Shown: in pieces, positions 8,927 to 16,848 of the stretch
Numbering within the stretch: position 1 is the stretch's first letter
How the letters are laid out: the number at the start of each line of letters is the position of its first letter
DNA from: JAMIFV01 sp035906055
GTDB lineage: Bacteria > Pseudomonadota > Alphaproteobacteria > Rickettsiales > JABCZZ01
DNA length: 59,853 nucleotides
Reading direction: 5' to 3'
Assembly (NCBI GenBank): GCA_035906055.1
Contig: JAMIFV010000061.1
Location: 1 to 59,853 of the forward strand
Translations under genes and position numbers: made by a program
The notes under the pieces: model-generated
What the model was told of the DNA's origin: nothing
The model's input: the letters and a program-made list of their open reading frames with translations, nothing else
Database searches by the model: none

Positions 8927-9349
8927 ATGCGTGCTTCCTCCCATTCCAAACTGGCCCTCGCCATGCTTGCCTTCGTTGCGCTTTCCACTGGTTCCATGGC
9001 CTATGTGCAACCCGTCGAAGCTGCCGTGCCGATGCTTTCCGGCGGCGTGGGCGAAGATGATTTTGAGGCTATCGCCGCGCAGAAAGATAAATACAACGTG
9101 AAACTGCTGTTCACCGAGAGCGCGGGCGATTACCTGTCCGATGTTGCGGTGAGCATCATGACCGCAAAGGGCAAAGAGCTTGCCTCCACGGTGACTGATG
9201 GTCCCATTCTGCTGATGCAGCTCAAGCCCGGCACCTACAAGGTGAAGGCTACCGAAGCGGGCAGGGTGCAGGAACACAAGCTCGTAGTGGGCAAAGGCAG
9301 GGCTTACCTTCAGGTGCGATTCCCCATGCTGGAGACGCCTGCGGAATAG
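8927..9349 (+). CDS. Small secreted protein, possible carboxypeptidase-regulatory-like fold
   Basis: The ATG at 8927 was chosen because GGAG lies about 7 nt upstream and because a Sec signal peptide begins there (hydrophobic core LALAMLAFVALSTGSMA, cleavage near VEAA). The mature part is about 115 residues. It contains a beta-sandwich-like pattern with LSDVAVSIMTAKGKELAS followed by LLMQLKPGTYKVKA, which resembles the CarboxypepD_reg or transthyretin-like fold. Its function is unknown. It is probably periplasmic. It is divergent from metC and precedes an unrelated pair of genes. Confidence 0.65.
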   Translation: MRASSHSKLALAMLAFVALSTGSMAYVQPVEAAVPMLSGGVGEDDFEAIAAQKDKYNVKLLFTESAGDYLSDVAVSIMTAKGKELASTVTDGPILLMQLKPGTYKVKATEAGRVQEHKLVVGKGRAYLQVRFPMLETPAE

Positions 9350-9452
9350 CTCCTGATTTCAGTGCGATAGTTGCTGCCGCCGCTGTCACAAAACCGTCAT
9401 GTGACTGAAGGTTTCTTTGCGGCTAGAATATAGCAAATTATCGCGCGATTTT

Positions 9453-10373
9453 ATGAGTTTGCATTTTCTGGAAAGCCTGATCGGCGGATCACTCCACGGC
9501 GGAAGCGTGCTGGAAGGGGCATGGGGCGCGCTTATGCGCCTCATGGCGGGCAACGCCTCTGAGATTGCGGGCTCCATTGCAAGAGGAGTTGTGGGTGGTG
9601 GTTCAACCAGCTACAGCCTGCTTGATGTGCTTACCGATGTTTACCTCTTTAGCGATGGATTTGGTCGTAGTGGCAGCAAAGGTAACAGCACTTCGGGGCA
9701 TCCGGTTCTAAATGACCACGCGGAGAACGGGCTTAAGAGCCATGCGTTCCTCCTGCAGCAATTAAGCGCCAATAAGCATGAGAAAGGTGTAGAGCCTATC
9801 CTGAAAGATTATGCGGCACTCGGTGCGAACCTGCCGGGTGAAGATTTGCTAAAGCGCACTTATCGCAAGCTGTTCTCCATCTTCAGGGCGGATCAGGTAA
9901 CCGAAGCCGGGGATCACAGAGGTAACCCGCTCGCGCACGCTTTGGGCGAAGCAAAAGCGCATCTGGAAAATAGCCAGGTGGTGCATGCCTATAATCAGTC
10001 ACTGGAAGAAAATCGCGGCGCTATCGAAAGTGCGCTTGAAAAAATAAGCAAGTTCGACTGGAAGGCGGCGTATGAAAAGGCGGAACGCAGTAGCCAGCTT
10101 AAACTGGGATTCAATGGTGCGGCCGGAGGCGTGATAAGCAAAGCGCAACAATGGACATCTGGCCTTAGCGGCCTGCAGAAAACCGGCCTTGCATTCGGCG
10201 TGGTGACTGCAATAGGGATAGGTGCTTATGGCGTTGCAAAAGTGGTGGAAAGCATCCGCGCGCGCAGAAAGCCCGCGCAGAAAGCCCCTGAAGAGGCGCC
10301 GGAAGCGGTTGATTTTACCCAGCGCATGAAAGCGCGTGAGGCGCAGCCAAATGTAGCGGCAGGGATAGGCTGA
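9453..10373 (+). CDS. Hypothetical protein with C-terminal membrane segment
   Basis: I do not recognise this protein of about 306 residues. The frame can extend to a TTG at 9417, but the ATG at 9453 gives a more natural start, although neither has a clear ribosome-binding site. The N-terminus is Gly/Ala-rich, the middle is charged and helical, and a single hydrophobic segment lies near residues 245-263 (TGLAFGVVTAIGIGAYGVA), followed by a basic tail. It shares a 1-nt TGATG overlap with the next gene, so the two are probably co-translated and may act together at the membrane. Confidence 0.65.
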   Translation: MSLHFLESLIGGSLHGGSVLEGAWGALMRLMAGNASEIAGSIARGVVGGGSTSYSLLDVLTDVYLFSDGFGRSGSKGNSTSGHPVLNDHAENGLKSHAFLLQQLSANKHEKGVEPILKDYAALGANLPGEDLLKRTYRKLFSIFRADQVTEAGDHRGNPLAHALGEAKAHLENSQVVHAYNQSLEENRGAIESALEKISKFDWKAAYEKAERSSQLKLGFNGAAGGVISKAQQWTSGLSGLQKTGLAFGVVTAIGIGAYGVAKVVESIRARRKPAQKAPEEAPEAVDFTQRMKAREAQPNVAAGIG

Positions 10374-10744
10374 TGGCAACTAATGAAGATAATATGGAAC
10401 GCCGCGTGAACGTGCCCAATGAGACTTTGCTGGGTGCGGCAAACAGTGCCGTTTCCAGCGGCATACTGTCACTGGCGGTTTCCGCTGCCGTATCGCTCGT
10501 CAAAAGACAGGAGGGACAGAATGCCGCCCGCCTGATCATGAGCAACATGAAGGGTACGCATTATCTGCCTATCGTTGCAACAACCGCTGCTTTCACCGCG
10601 CTCGGCGCAAGCATTCGCTTCATGCGCGCCAGCCGCAACAATGAACGTCTTGACCGCGAGGACTCACTTCAGGAGCAGCGTATGAAGGCGTTTGTCGAGC
10701 GTGTGGAAGACAGCAAAGGCGAGCCTTTAGAACGCCAGCGTTAG
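10373..10744 (+). CDS. Hypothetical small membrane protein coupled to upstream gene
   Basis: This 123-residue protein of unknown function starts within the stop codon of the upstream gene (TGATG). It has two moderately hydrophobic stretches near residues 21-42 and 61-80 and a charged C-terminal helix (residues 85-123). The pairing with the preceding membrane-anchored protein and the tight overlap suggest a two-component membrane complex. No family motif was recognised. Confidence 0.6.
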   Translation: MATNEDNMERRVNVPNETLLGAANSAVSSGILSLAVSAAVSLVKRQEGQNAARLIMSNMKGTHYLPIVATTAAFTALGASIRFMRASRNNERLDREDSLQEQRMKAFVERVEDSKGEPLERQR

Positions 10745-10774
10745 GCAGGGCATTTTCCACGTAAGCGGAAACGT

Positions 10775-11278
10775 CTACTGAAAAAGCTTGCGTATCTTTT
10801 CCCACCAGTGCCGCTTCAGCTCCCTGAACTGAGCTGCCATTTGCTTCGCATGTTTGTAGGCAGCCGTCTGCCGGATGCTTTCATGTGCCCAGCGCAGCCA
10901 GCCGGTAACGGTGTGGTAAAGCCAGCTGAACCAGCGGAAGCTGAGCAACTGCGGCTTGGTAAGCGCGAATACGCGGGCTATCATCACCGTGCCCAACAGC
11001 TTGGCAACCGCCTCATAGGCAAGCCCTTTAACAAACATGCCCCTGGCGATGTAATGCAGGCCAGCAAGGTTGATAGGGGTTACAATCAGCACCGGCACGA
11101 AGAACGCCGCCATGGCCTTGTAAGGGCTGGCTGCTTTCAGCCACGCTTCCAGCCTTGCCAGATGCAGCAGCTCGCTGAGCCTGCGGCCAAGGAACGTAAG
11201 GGTGTTCCACAGCCATTCCTCAAACAGAAGGAAGAGGGCAAGAAAATAAAGCAGGAAGCGTTTAAGCAGTAACTTCAT
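10775..11278 (-). CDS. Hypothetical inner-membrane protein
   Basis: This 167-residue protein has an N-terminal hydrophobic segment (residues 4-24, rich in Leu and Phe) and a second region at about 52-105 that could form two more spans. The C-terminal 40 residues are basic and aromatic and probably cytoplasmic. The start overlaps the stop of the upstream GH5 gene by 4 nt, placing it at the end of the exopolysaccharide operon. Its role may be in export or anchoring of the polymer, but that is inferred only from position. Confidence 0.65.
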   Translation of the reverse strand: MKLLLKRFLLYFLALFLLFEEWLWNTLTFLGRRLSELLHLARLEAWLKAASPYKAMAAFFVPVLIVTPINLAGLHYIARGMFVKGLAYEAVAKLLGTVMIARVFALTKPQLLSFRWFSWLYHTVTGWLRWAHESIRQTAAYKHAKQMAAQFRELKRHWWEKIRKLFQ

Positions 11279-12270
11279 TTCAGATGTTGCCTGAGCACGT
11301 TCAACTGCGGGAACTGGTCTTCACGCGGGGGATACACGTTCATAGGGTAGTTGCCAAACCATTCGCTGGCGCCCCAGTAGGTCCAGCCTTTCCATACGCC
11401 CGCATGGGCTTTCATATGTTCCAGCGCCTTGGCGAGCGAAGCGAGGCAGGCAGGCGATTTTGCCGTGCCGAATTCACCGAGGAAGCCTTTATGGCCGGTT
11501 TTCTTCAGCCACGCGGAAACCGGAGCCAGCGCCGCTTCGGTCACTTCCGGCGGCGTGCAGTCTTCATGGGTGCCGGAGTAGTTATAATCGAAATAGTGGT
11601 GTATCTCGATCGCCATATTTCTGGCAGGGTCTTTCAGGCTGGCGAGCGCTTCCGCATTGGAGAGTCTGCCCACTTTCTGGTTCCAGCTGTGCGCTCCGCT
11701 ATAAATAGTGCCGGGCACCAGCACCAGCTGTTTTGCACCCGTGCCGCGTATGGCCGTGAGCGCCGCCTTGGCGATCTTCGCCCATTCCTCTGCGCTATGC
11801 TTATGGGGTTCGTTCATGATGCCGAACGCCACTTTCGGATGGCCCTGATAACGTTTGGCAAGTTGCGTCCACACCTGCGTAAATGCTTTTTCCGGCACGT
11901 CGCGGCTGCCGATAAGCTTGCCGCGATAGAAACCATAATTATGCATGTCCAGTATCACGGTCATGCCGAATGTATCGGCGGCATCCACGATGGCATCAAT
12001 GTTCTTCATCTCCGCTTCGTTCAGCTTGCCGCCCGGTTGCGGCTGGATGCGCTCCCACAGGAACGGCACTCGGATAACGTTCATGCCCAGCTTCGAGTAA
12101 TCCGAAACCACGGCAGGGGTGGGGTAAAGATAATCTGTTTTGTGTTCGCCGGGAATCTTATCGGCACCGAATTCACCGCCTGCTAGGTTGATGCCCTTAA
12201 GCATGACCGCATAAGCAACGGTTGGTGCGGCAAGCAGGGACAGCAGGAGCAACAAACGCAGCGTATGCAT
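11275..12270 (-). CDS. Secreted GH5-family glycoside hydrolase (endoglucanase-like)
   Basis: The start at 12270 was chosen because a signal peptide begins there (MHTLRLLLLLSLLAAPTVAYA); the upstream frame is antisense to other sequence. The mature enzyme is about 310 residues. Family features are GMNVIRVPFLWERIQP, DMHNYGFY, GIMNEPH with the acid/base glutamate, the HHYFDY histidine block and GEFG with the nucleophile glutamate. GH5 enzymes in polysaccharide loci usually trim the polymer during secretion. It lies 5 nt downstream of the BY-kinase-like gene in the same operon and overlaps the next membrane protein gene by 4 nt. The substrate is unknown. Confidence 0.85.
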   Translation of the reverse strand: MHTLRLLLLLSLLAAPTVAYAVMLKGINLAGGEFGADKIPGEHKTDYLYPTPAVVSDYSKLGMNVIRVPFLWERIQPQPGGKLNEAEMKNIDAIVDAADTFGMTVILDMHNYGFYRGKLIGSRDVPEKAFTQVWTQLAKRYQGHPKVAFGIMNEPHKHSAEEWAKIAKAALTAIRGTGAKQLVLVPGTIYSGAHSWNQKVGRLSNAEALASLKDPARNMAIEIHHYFDYNYSGTHEDCTPPEVTEAALAPVSAWLKKTGHKGFLGEFGTAKSPACLASLAKALEHMKAHAGVWKGWTYWGASEWFGNYPMNVYPPREDQFPQLNVLRQHLK

Positions 12271-12275
12271 GCAGG

Positions 12276-13112
12276 TTATATCCAGCGGTAGAATATGTGG
12301 GGAATGTAGAAACGGCGTTTGTTCATGATCGTGCCGATGGCATTGCCTGAATTCTGCGCGATGAGGTCTTTGACCTGAATGGCAACCGGCGCGCGGGTGC
12401 GTTCGGCTTCCACGATGATGATTGTGCCGTCCACGAGTTTGGAAAGGCTTGCGCACAAAATGTCGGAAAGGATGCCGGGAGACGGAATGATAATGAGGTC
12501 ATACATGCCGCGCAGCACTTTGAGCAGTTCGTCGAAACTGTCGAGGTTGGCAAGGGCGGAATCTTTGAAGCGCGGGTTGCGCAGCAGCGTATATACGAAA
12601 TTGGTTTTTTCGATGCCGACCTGTGAAACCTCCAGCTGCCCGCCTGCCTGCAGCAGCACGTCAAGCGTGGTGTCCACATGGATGGCAAGCTCATGACGCA
12701 GGTGTTGCTCATGGTCAGCCGTATCAATGAAAAGCACCCTCAGGCCGATCTGCGTGGCGGCGGTGTAGGCGGTTTCAAAAGAAATCAGGTTGGTGCCTTC
12801 GCCCTGATAGGCGCTTGCGAACTGGATCACGTGGCATCTCTGGTCGGGGAGCGTGTTCTTTATGGTCTGGTACAGCGCCAGTATCTTGCCGGAGGGAAGG
12901 ATAGCGTCATACTCGTATTCCACCATTTCCGGCTGGTTGTTGATGTTGATATTAAAACCGCGGTGTCGCGTCACCGTGAGCGAGTTATCGCCTGAATTGC
13001 TGGCGGCGTCAGAGGTGCTTGCGGTGCTGCTGCTTTCAGCGGCGGCTGCCGCAGCATCCTGCGCTTTATCGCCGTCTTTGTCTTTTTCGTTCTTGTTTTC
13101 GTTTTCGCTCAT
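12276..13112 (-). CDS. BY-kinase/CpsD-like polysaccharide co-polymerase partner with altered P-loop
   Basis: This 278-residue protein resembles the cytoplasmic ATPase domain of bacterial tyrosine kinases that control exopolysaccharide chain length. Residues 1-50 form an acidic and Ala/Ser-rich disordered tail. The Walker A region reads ASAYQGEGTNLISFE, so the invariant lysine after GEG is replaced by threonine. The Walker A' region is LRVLFIDTADH, and the switch region is MYDLIIIPSPGILSD where DxPP is expected. There is no C-terminal tyrosine cluster, so autophosphorylation is doubtful. It overlaps the Wzz-type gene by 4 nt, as expected for a split Wzc pair. It may be a catalytically weak regulator. 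Confidence 0.75.
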   Translation of the reverse strand: MSENENKNEKDKDGDKAQDAAAAAAESSSTASTSDAASNSGDNSLTVTRHRGFNININNQPEMVEYEYDAILPSGKILALYQTIKNTLPDQRCHVIQFASAYQGEGTNLISFETAYTAATQIGLRVLFIDTADHEQHLRHELAIHVDTTLDVLLQAGGQLEVSQVGIEKTNFVYTLLRNPRFKDSALANLDSFDELLKVLRGMYDLIIIPSPGILSDILCASLSKLVDGTIIIVEAERTRAPVAIQVKDLIAQNSGNAIGTIMNKRRFYIPHIFYRWI

Positions 13113-14407
13113 GCGTTACTTCTCTTCCTGCGGGGCCTTTTCTTCATCCGCCCGAATGACGCCATCGACGGCACGCCAAGTACGGTGGTTATCTGTTCAG
13201 GGCGTGAGAAGCGCTCATCCAGTCCTTCGAACGCCACTACGATAGCAACGCCCAGCATAAGCCCCCCAAGCAAGCCAAGCACCAGTATCAGCAGCTTCTT
13301 AGGTTTTACGGGGGTAAGGGGGAAGGTGGGTTCGTCCAGAATGGAGATACGCGTGATATTCTGCTGGTTCAGCGTTTCGTTGATGCGTGCTTCTTCCAGC
13401 TTGGAGGTGTAATTGCGATAATTCTCTTCGGCGATCTGCACCTGGCGCTGCAGGTCGTTGAATTCGCCACGGCTGGATTCCAGCACAGTGATGCGTTTGT
13501 CTATGTCCCTGATCATCGGAGAAAGGGTGGAAGAACTGGTATCTGCGGCGCTGGATTTAAGGTCTGCCTGCTTGGCGCGTAACTGGCCATAAGCGATGGA
13601 AAGGCTCTCGCGGATGCGCTTCACGGCGGGGCTGTTGGTGTTATAGGTCATGAGCAATTGCGTTTCACGCTCTCTGAGTTCGTCCACACGGCGCTGCGCT
13701 TCGTCGATGCTGCGCATGCCTACCGACTTGGCGTCGCTCTTTTCCTGCATGAGGCGGGCGAGTTCGTTCTCCACCGAGGAGATGCCGTTATTGGTCTTGA
13801 AGTCCTGCAGTTTCTTCTGCGCCTCTTCAAGCTGTATGGAGGCATGCTTCACCTGCTCGTGGATAAAGCCGGTCTCCGGGCGGTTGAACACATCCGCCTG
13901 ACGTACGATGAATTGCGCCAGCAGGCGCTTGAGGAACTTGTTGGCCAGTTCAGGACTCTGGTTGAGCACGTGGATCTCAATGATGTTGCTCTGCATGCCG
14001 CTGCGCACGAGCAGGTCGCCTTTCTGGTAGCGCTGGTAAGCCATCTCGGCGGCTTTTTCCTTATCCGAGGCGGTGGCTTCAAGCTCAGGATAAAGGTTAT
14101 AAACGCCGAATTCATTGATCAGGCTGATAAGCAGGTCATGGCTCTGTAAAATCTTGGAGTAGGACTCTATCAGCTCGCGGCGCTCGTTCTGCGTCAGCAC
14201 CGGCTGGTTCTGGTCGGACTTGTTGACATCCGGCTTGGCTTCGCTGCCGAAACGCACGAGGATGCTGGCACCGCTGTCATAGATGGGGGTGGTGGTGACA
14301 ATATAGAAAAGCGCGGCGCTGGTCGTCAGCGTGAAGGCCAGGAAAAATTTCCAGAACTGGCGGAAGAATACGGTGAATATGCCGCGTGGCGTAGCTTCAA
14401 TTCGCAT
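13109..14407 (-). CDS. Wzz/GumC-type polysaccharide chain-length determinant
   Basis: This 432-residue inner-membrane protein has transmembrane segments near residues 18-38 and 381-403. Between them is a long periplasmic coiled-coil region (about 190-345) typical of polysaccharide co-polymerases. The C-terminal segment carries the Pro-rich motif EPTFPLTPVKPKK just before the second membrane span, which is diagnostic of the Wzz family. The basic tail (about residues 415-432) points into the cytoplasm toward the kinase-like partner encoded directly downstream. It is the first gene of the overlapping three-gene run wzz-kinase-GH5. Confidence 0.87.
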   Translation of the reverse strand: MRIEATPRGIFTVFFRQFWKFFLAFTLTTSAALFYIVTTTPIYDSGASILVRFGSEAKPDVNKSDQNQPVLTQNERRELIESYSKILQSHDLLISLINEFGVYNLYPELEATASDKEKAAEMAYQRYQKGDLLVRSGMQSNIIEIHVLNQSPELANKFLKRLLAQFIVRQADVFNRPETGFIHEQVKHASIQLEEAQKKLQDFKTNNGISSVENELARLMQEKSDAKSVGMRSIDEAQRRVDELRERETQLLMTYNTNSPAVKRIRESLSIAYGQLRAKQADLKSSAADTSSSTLSPMIRDIDKRITVLESSRGEFNDLQRQVQIAEENYRNYTSKLEEARINETLNQQNITRISILDEPTFPLTPVKPKKLLILVLGLLGGLMLGVAIVVAFEGLDERFSRPEQITTVLGVPSMASFGRMKKRPRRKRSNA

Positions 14408-14582
14408 AATGGGCTGATCCGGATAGCTGTGACAGAATAAGAAACCTACTGGTAACTGAAGCGTTTAAGAGTTGCCCTTATAACCGATTTGCCAACGCAA
14501 GCCTAGTGCCAAAGAACATAGCCAGTTTAGGTAAAAAATATTAATAAACAGTTAGATATGCTAATCCTGCGTATTTACAGTG

Positions 14583-16838
14583 TTAAATTCGGGCGTCCGG
14601 ATACTTTTCCGGGCTGACGATACGATCGGCCACGTCCTGCCAGGAAAGGGTGGGAAGGCTCTCAAAACGCCCGCTGCGCAAAGCGCTTTTAACGGCTGCT
14701 ATAATCGATTGTTTATCCCCCGGCACATAGCCGAAGCGCCCGGGGCGATTGCCCACTACCGTATCCGGGCATATACCCGGAATACCCAGGAGGCCGTACT
14801 GCATCAGTTTCATGGAAGTGTCGATGAGGAAAGGGGATACTTTATCGCCTTTATAAGCCGCCACCCCTGCATTGGCATGTGCGAGGTAGGGTATGGTATC
14901 AAGGAATGGCATTTCACCGTAAAGCCTGATGTTGGGCGCTTTCAGGTGATTCGCACCGGACCCGGCGCCAATCACATGGAAGGTAATGTCGGGGAACATT
15001 TCTGCCGCAATTTCAAAAAACGACGCGTCGAAGAGCATGGAACCAACCGAAGTGATGTTCACCGTGCCTTCCTCATAAGGCGAGGGATCACAATGCCTGA
15101 TGATGGATTTATCCAGTCCGTGCGGCACGAAATAAGAAGTGGCGCCTTTGGGCATTTCATCTTTCAGTTTGCGCGAGGGAAGGATGCAGTAATCCAGCAG
15201 CGGCCCGATCGCTTCAAGCTCGTTAATAATGGTTTGGGCGCAGTCGATGGTGCTCAGGCTGTCAGATGCAAGGTATACCAGCCTGGCGGAAGGGTTCAGC
15301 TTCTTGCACATGCCCACCAGCTGGATGGGAAAGCCCGATTCGAATATGATGACGCTGCTCTGCCTGGCCCATGTCTTGAGCACGCGCGGGGTGGCCATGC
15401 GATAAGCAAAAAACAGTAATTTTTCTATGGGGCGCAGCAGCGCCTTGCGCAGGTTGACCGGGTGAATGAGCGTGCGCCAGAGATAATTTTCTACGCCGTC
15501 CTGCACGGCGATCCTGTTGCTCTGGTTCCACAATTCCATGCGCTGGTCTTTCTTAATGCGTGAAAGATGGCTGAATGCGAAAGAGAAGATGCGCGTATTG
15601 CCACGTCTGGCCAGTTCTTCAGCTATAAAGTGAATGTTGGCCTTGCGGCTGGTGCGCTGGTCGTGGCGGGTGATGATGAGGAATACATCTCCATGGCTGG
15701 CGGTCGATTGTGTAATCAGGTTTTCCGGATAGGATTTGGGGTCGATTACACGTTCAGTCACTTCTTCCCATGAGAGGGTGGGCCTGCCCTCGAACGGGGG
15801 GCTGTTAAGCGCGTTCCTTACCGCTGCGATGATGGATTCCTTATTGCCGGGCATATAACCAAAGCGGCCGGGGTAGGGCCCAACCACCGTGTGCGGGCAG
15901 ATGGCGGGCACTTTCAGGAAGCCGTATTGCATCAGCTTCATGGAAGTGTCCATGAGGAAAGGAGATACTTTCCTGCCGTTATAAGGTGCCACGCCTGCGG
16001 TGGCGTGCTTGATGTAGGGGATGGTCTTGATGAACGGCATTTCATCGTATTTTACTATGTTCTTTGCCTTCAGCGGGTCGGCATGCGTGGCGCCGCCGAT
16101 AATGTGGAACGTCACATCGGGAAATGCTTCTGCGGCTACTTCAAAGAATGTGCGGTCGAACAGCATGTCCCCCACGGATACGATGTTCCTGCCGCCAGCA
16201 TAGGGCGAGGGGTCTGCATGCTGCAGGATGGATTTCTCCTGCGCGAAGGGCACAAGGTATAATGTGGTGCCTTTGGGCATCTCGGGCTTCATCAGCATGG
16301 ACGTGATGATGGCGTAATCAATGCACTGCGACGCATCAAAAAACTCGTTGATGATGGTGGGCGCGCAACTGATGGTTTCCAGGCTGTCCGATGAGAGATA
16401 CATCAGCGTGGCATCCGGGTTTAGCTGCTTGCACAGGCGCATCAGCATGATGGCGAAGCCGGATTCGACGATGATCAGGTCGCTTTCCTTGATCCACTGC
16501 CTGAGCGTGTCGGGCACCATGCGTATGTAAATGGCGAACAGCAGCTTCTCCAGTGGTATAAGCAGCCTTGTGCGCAGGTTCACCGGGTGCAGGAACGTGC
16601 GCCACAGATAGCAGTCCACCCCCTTGTGGTTTTCAACCTTGTTGCTTACGTCCCATAATTCCGAGCGTGCATCGCGCTTGATGCGCGAAAGCCAGCTGAA
16701 CCCGAAAGAGAAGATGCGTACCTTGCAGCGCTTGACCAGATGGTCGGAAAAGAAATGGATGTTCACCTTGCGGCGCGCACGGTAATCATGCCGCGTGAGA
16801 AATAAAACCGATTGGGGTTTGCCCGTGTCCTTGTGCAT
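14583..16838 (-). CDS. Tandem GumK-like glycosyltransferase (two fused copies)
   Basis: This 751-residue polypeptide consists of two homologous halves of about 375 residues each. Both open with TRHDxRxxRKxNIHF, continue with the IFSFxFSxLSRIK block and YLWRTxxHPVNLR, and end with SPFLxDTSMKLMQYG, PGRFGYxPG and the PTLSWxxV element. These features resemble GumK-type glucuronosyltransferases (GT70), which add a sugar to a lipid-linked exopolysaccharide intermediate at the inner membrane. Natural GumK is a single copy of about 400 residues. No stop or frameshift separates the copies. The gene is upstream of wzz on the same strand with a 175-nt gap. Donor and acceptor sugars are unknown. Confidence 0.8.
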   Translation of the reverse strand: MHKDTGKPQSVLFLTRHDYRARRKVNIHFFSDHLVKRCKVRIFSFGFSWLSRIKRDARSELWDVSNKVENHKGVDCYLWRTFLHPVNLRTRLLIPLEKLLFAIYIRMVPDTLRQWIKESDLIIVESGFAIMLMRLCKQLNPDATLMYLSSDSLETISCAPTIINEFFDASQCIDYAIITSMLMKPEMPKGTTLYLVPFAQEKSILQHADPSPYAGGRNIVSVGDMLFDRTFFEVAAEAFPDVTFHIIGGATHADPLKAKNIVKYDEMPFIKTIPYIKHATAGVAPYNGRKVSPFLMDTSMKLMQYGFLKVPAICPHTVVGPYPGRFGYMPGNKESIIAAVRNALNSPPFEGRPTLSWEEVTERVIDPKSYPENLITQSTASHGDVFLIITRHDQRTSRKANIHFIAEELARRGNTRIFSFAFSHLSRIKKDQRMELWNQSNRIAVQDGVENYLWRTLIHPVNLRKALLRPIEKLLFFAYRMATPRVLKTWARQSSVIIFESGFPIQLVGMCKKLNPSARLVYLASDSLSTIDCAQTIINELEAIGPLLDYCILPSRKLKDEMPKGATSYFVPHGLDKSIIRHCDPSPYEEGTVNITSVGSMLFDASFFEIAAEMFPDITFHVIGAGSGANHLKAPNIRLYGEMPFLDTIPYLAHANAGVAAYKGDKVSPFLIDTSMKLMQYGLLGIPGICPDTVVGNRPGRFGYVPGDKQSIIAAVKSALRSGRFESLPTLSWQDVADRIVSPEKYPDARI

Positions 16839-16848
16839 TTACGTAAAC

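Noticed and set aside
11284..12186. 300-codon plus-strand frame opposite the GH5 gene
   Set aside because: The GH5 frame has catalytic motifs and a signal peptide; the opposite frame has none and is a GC-rich shadow.
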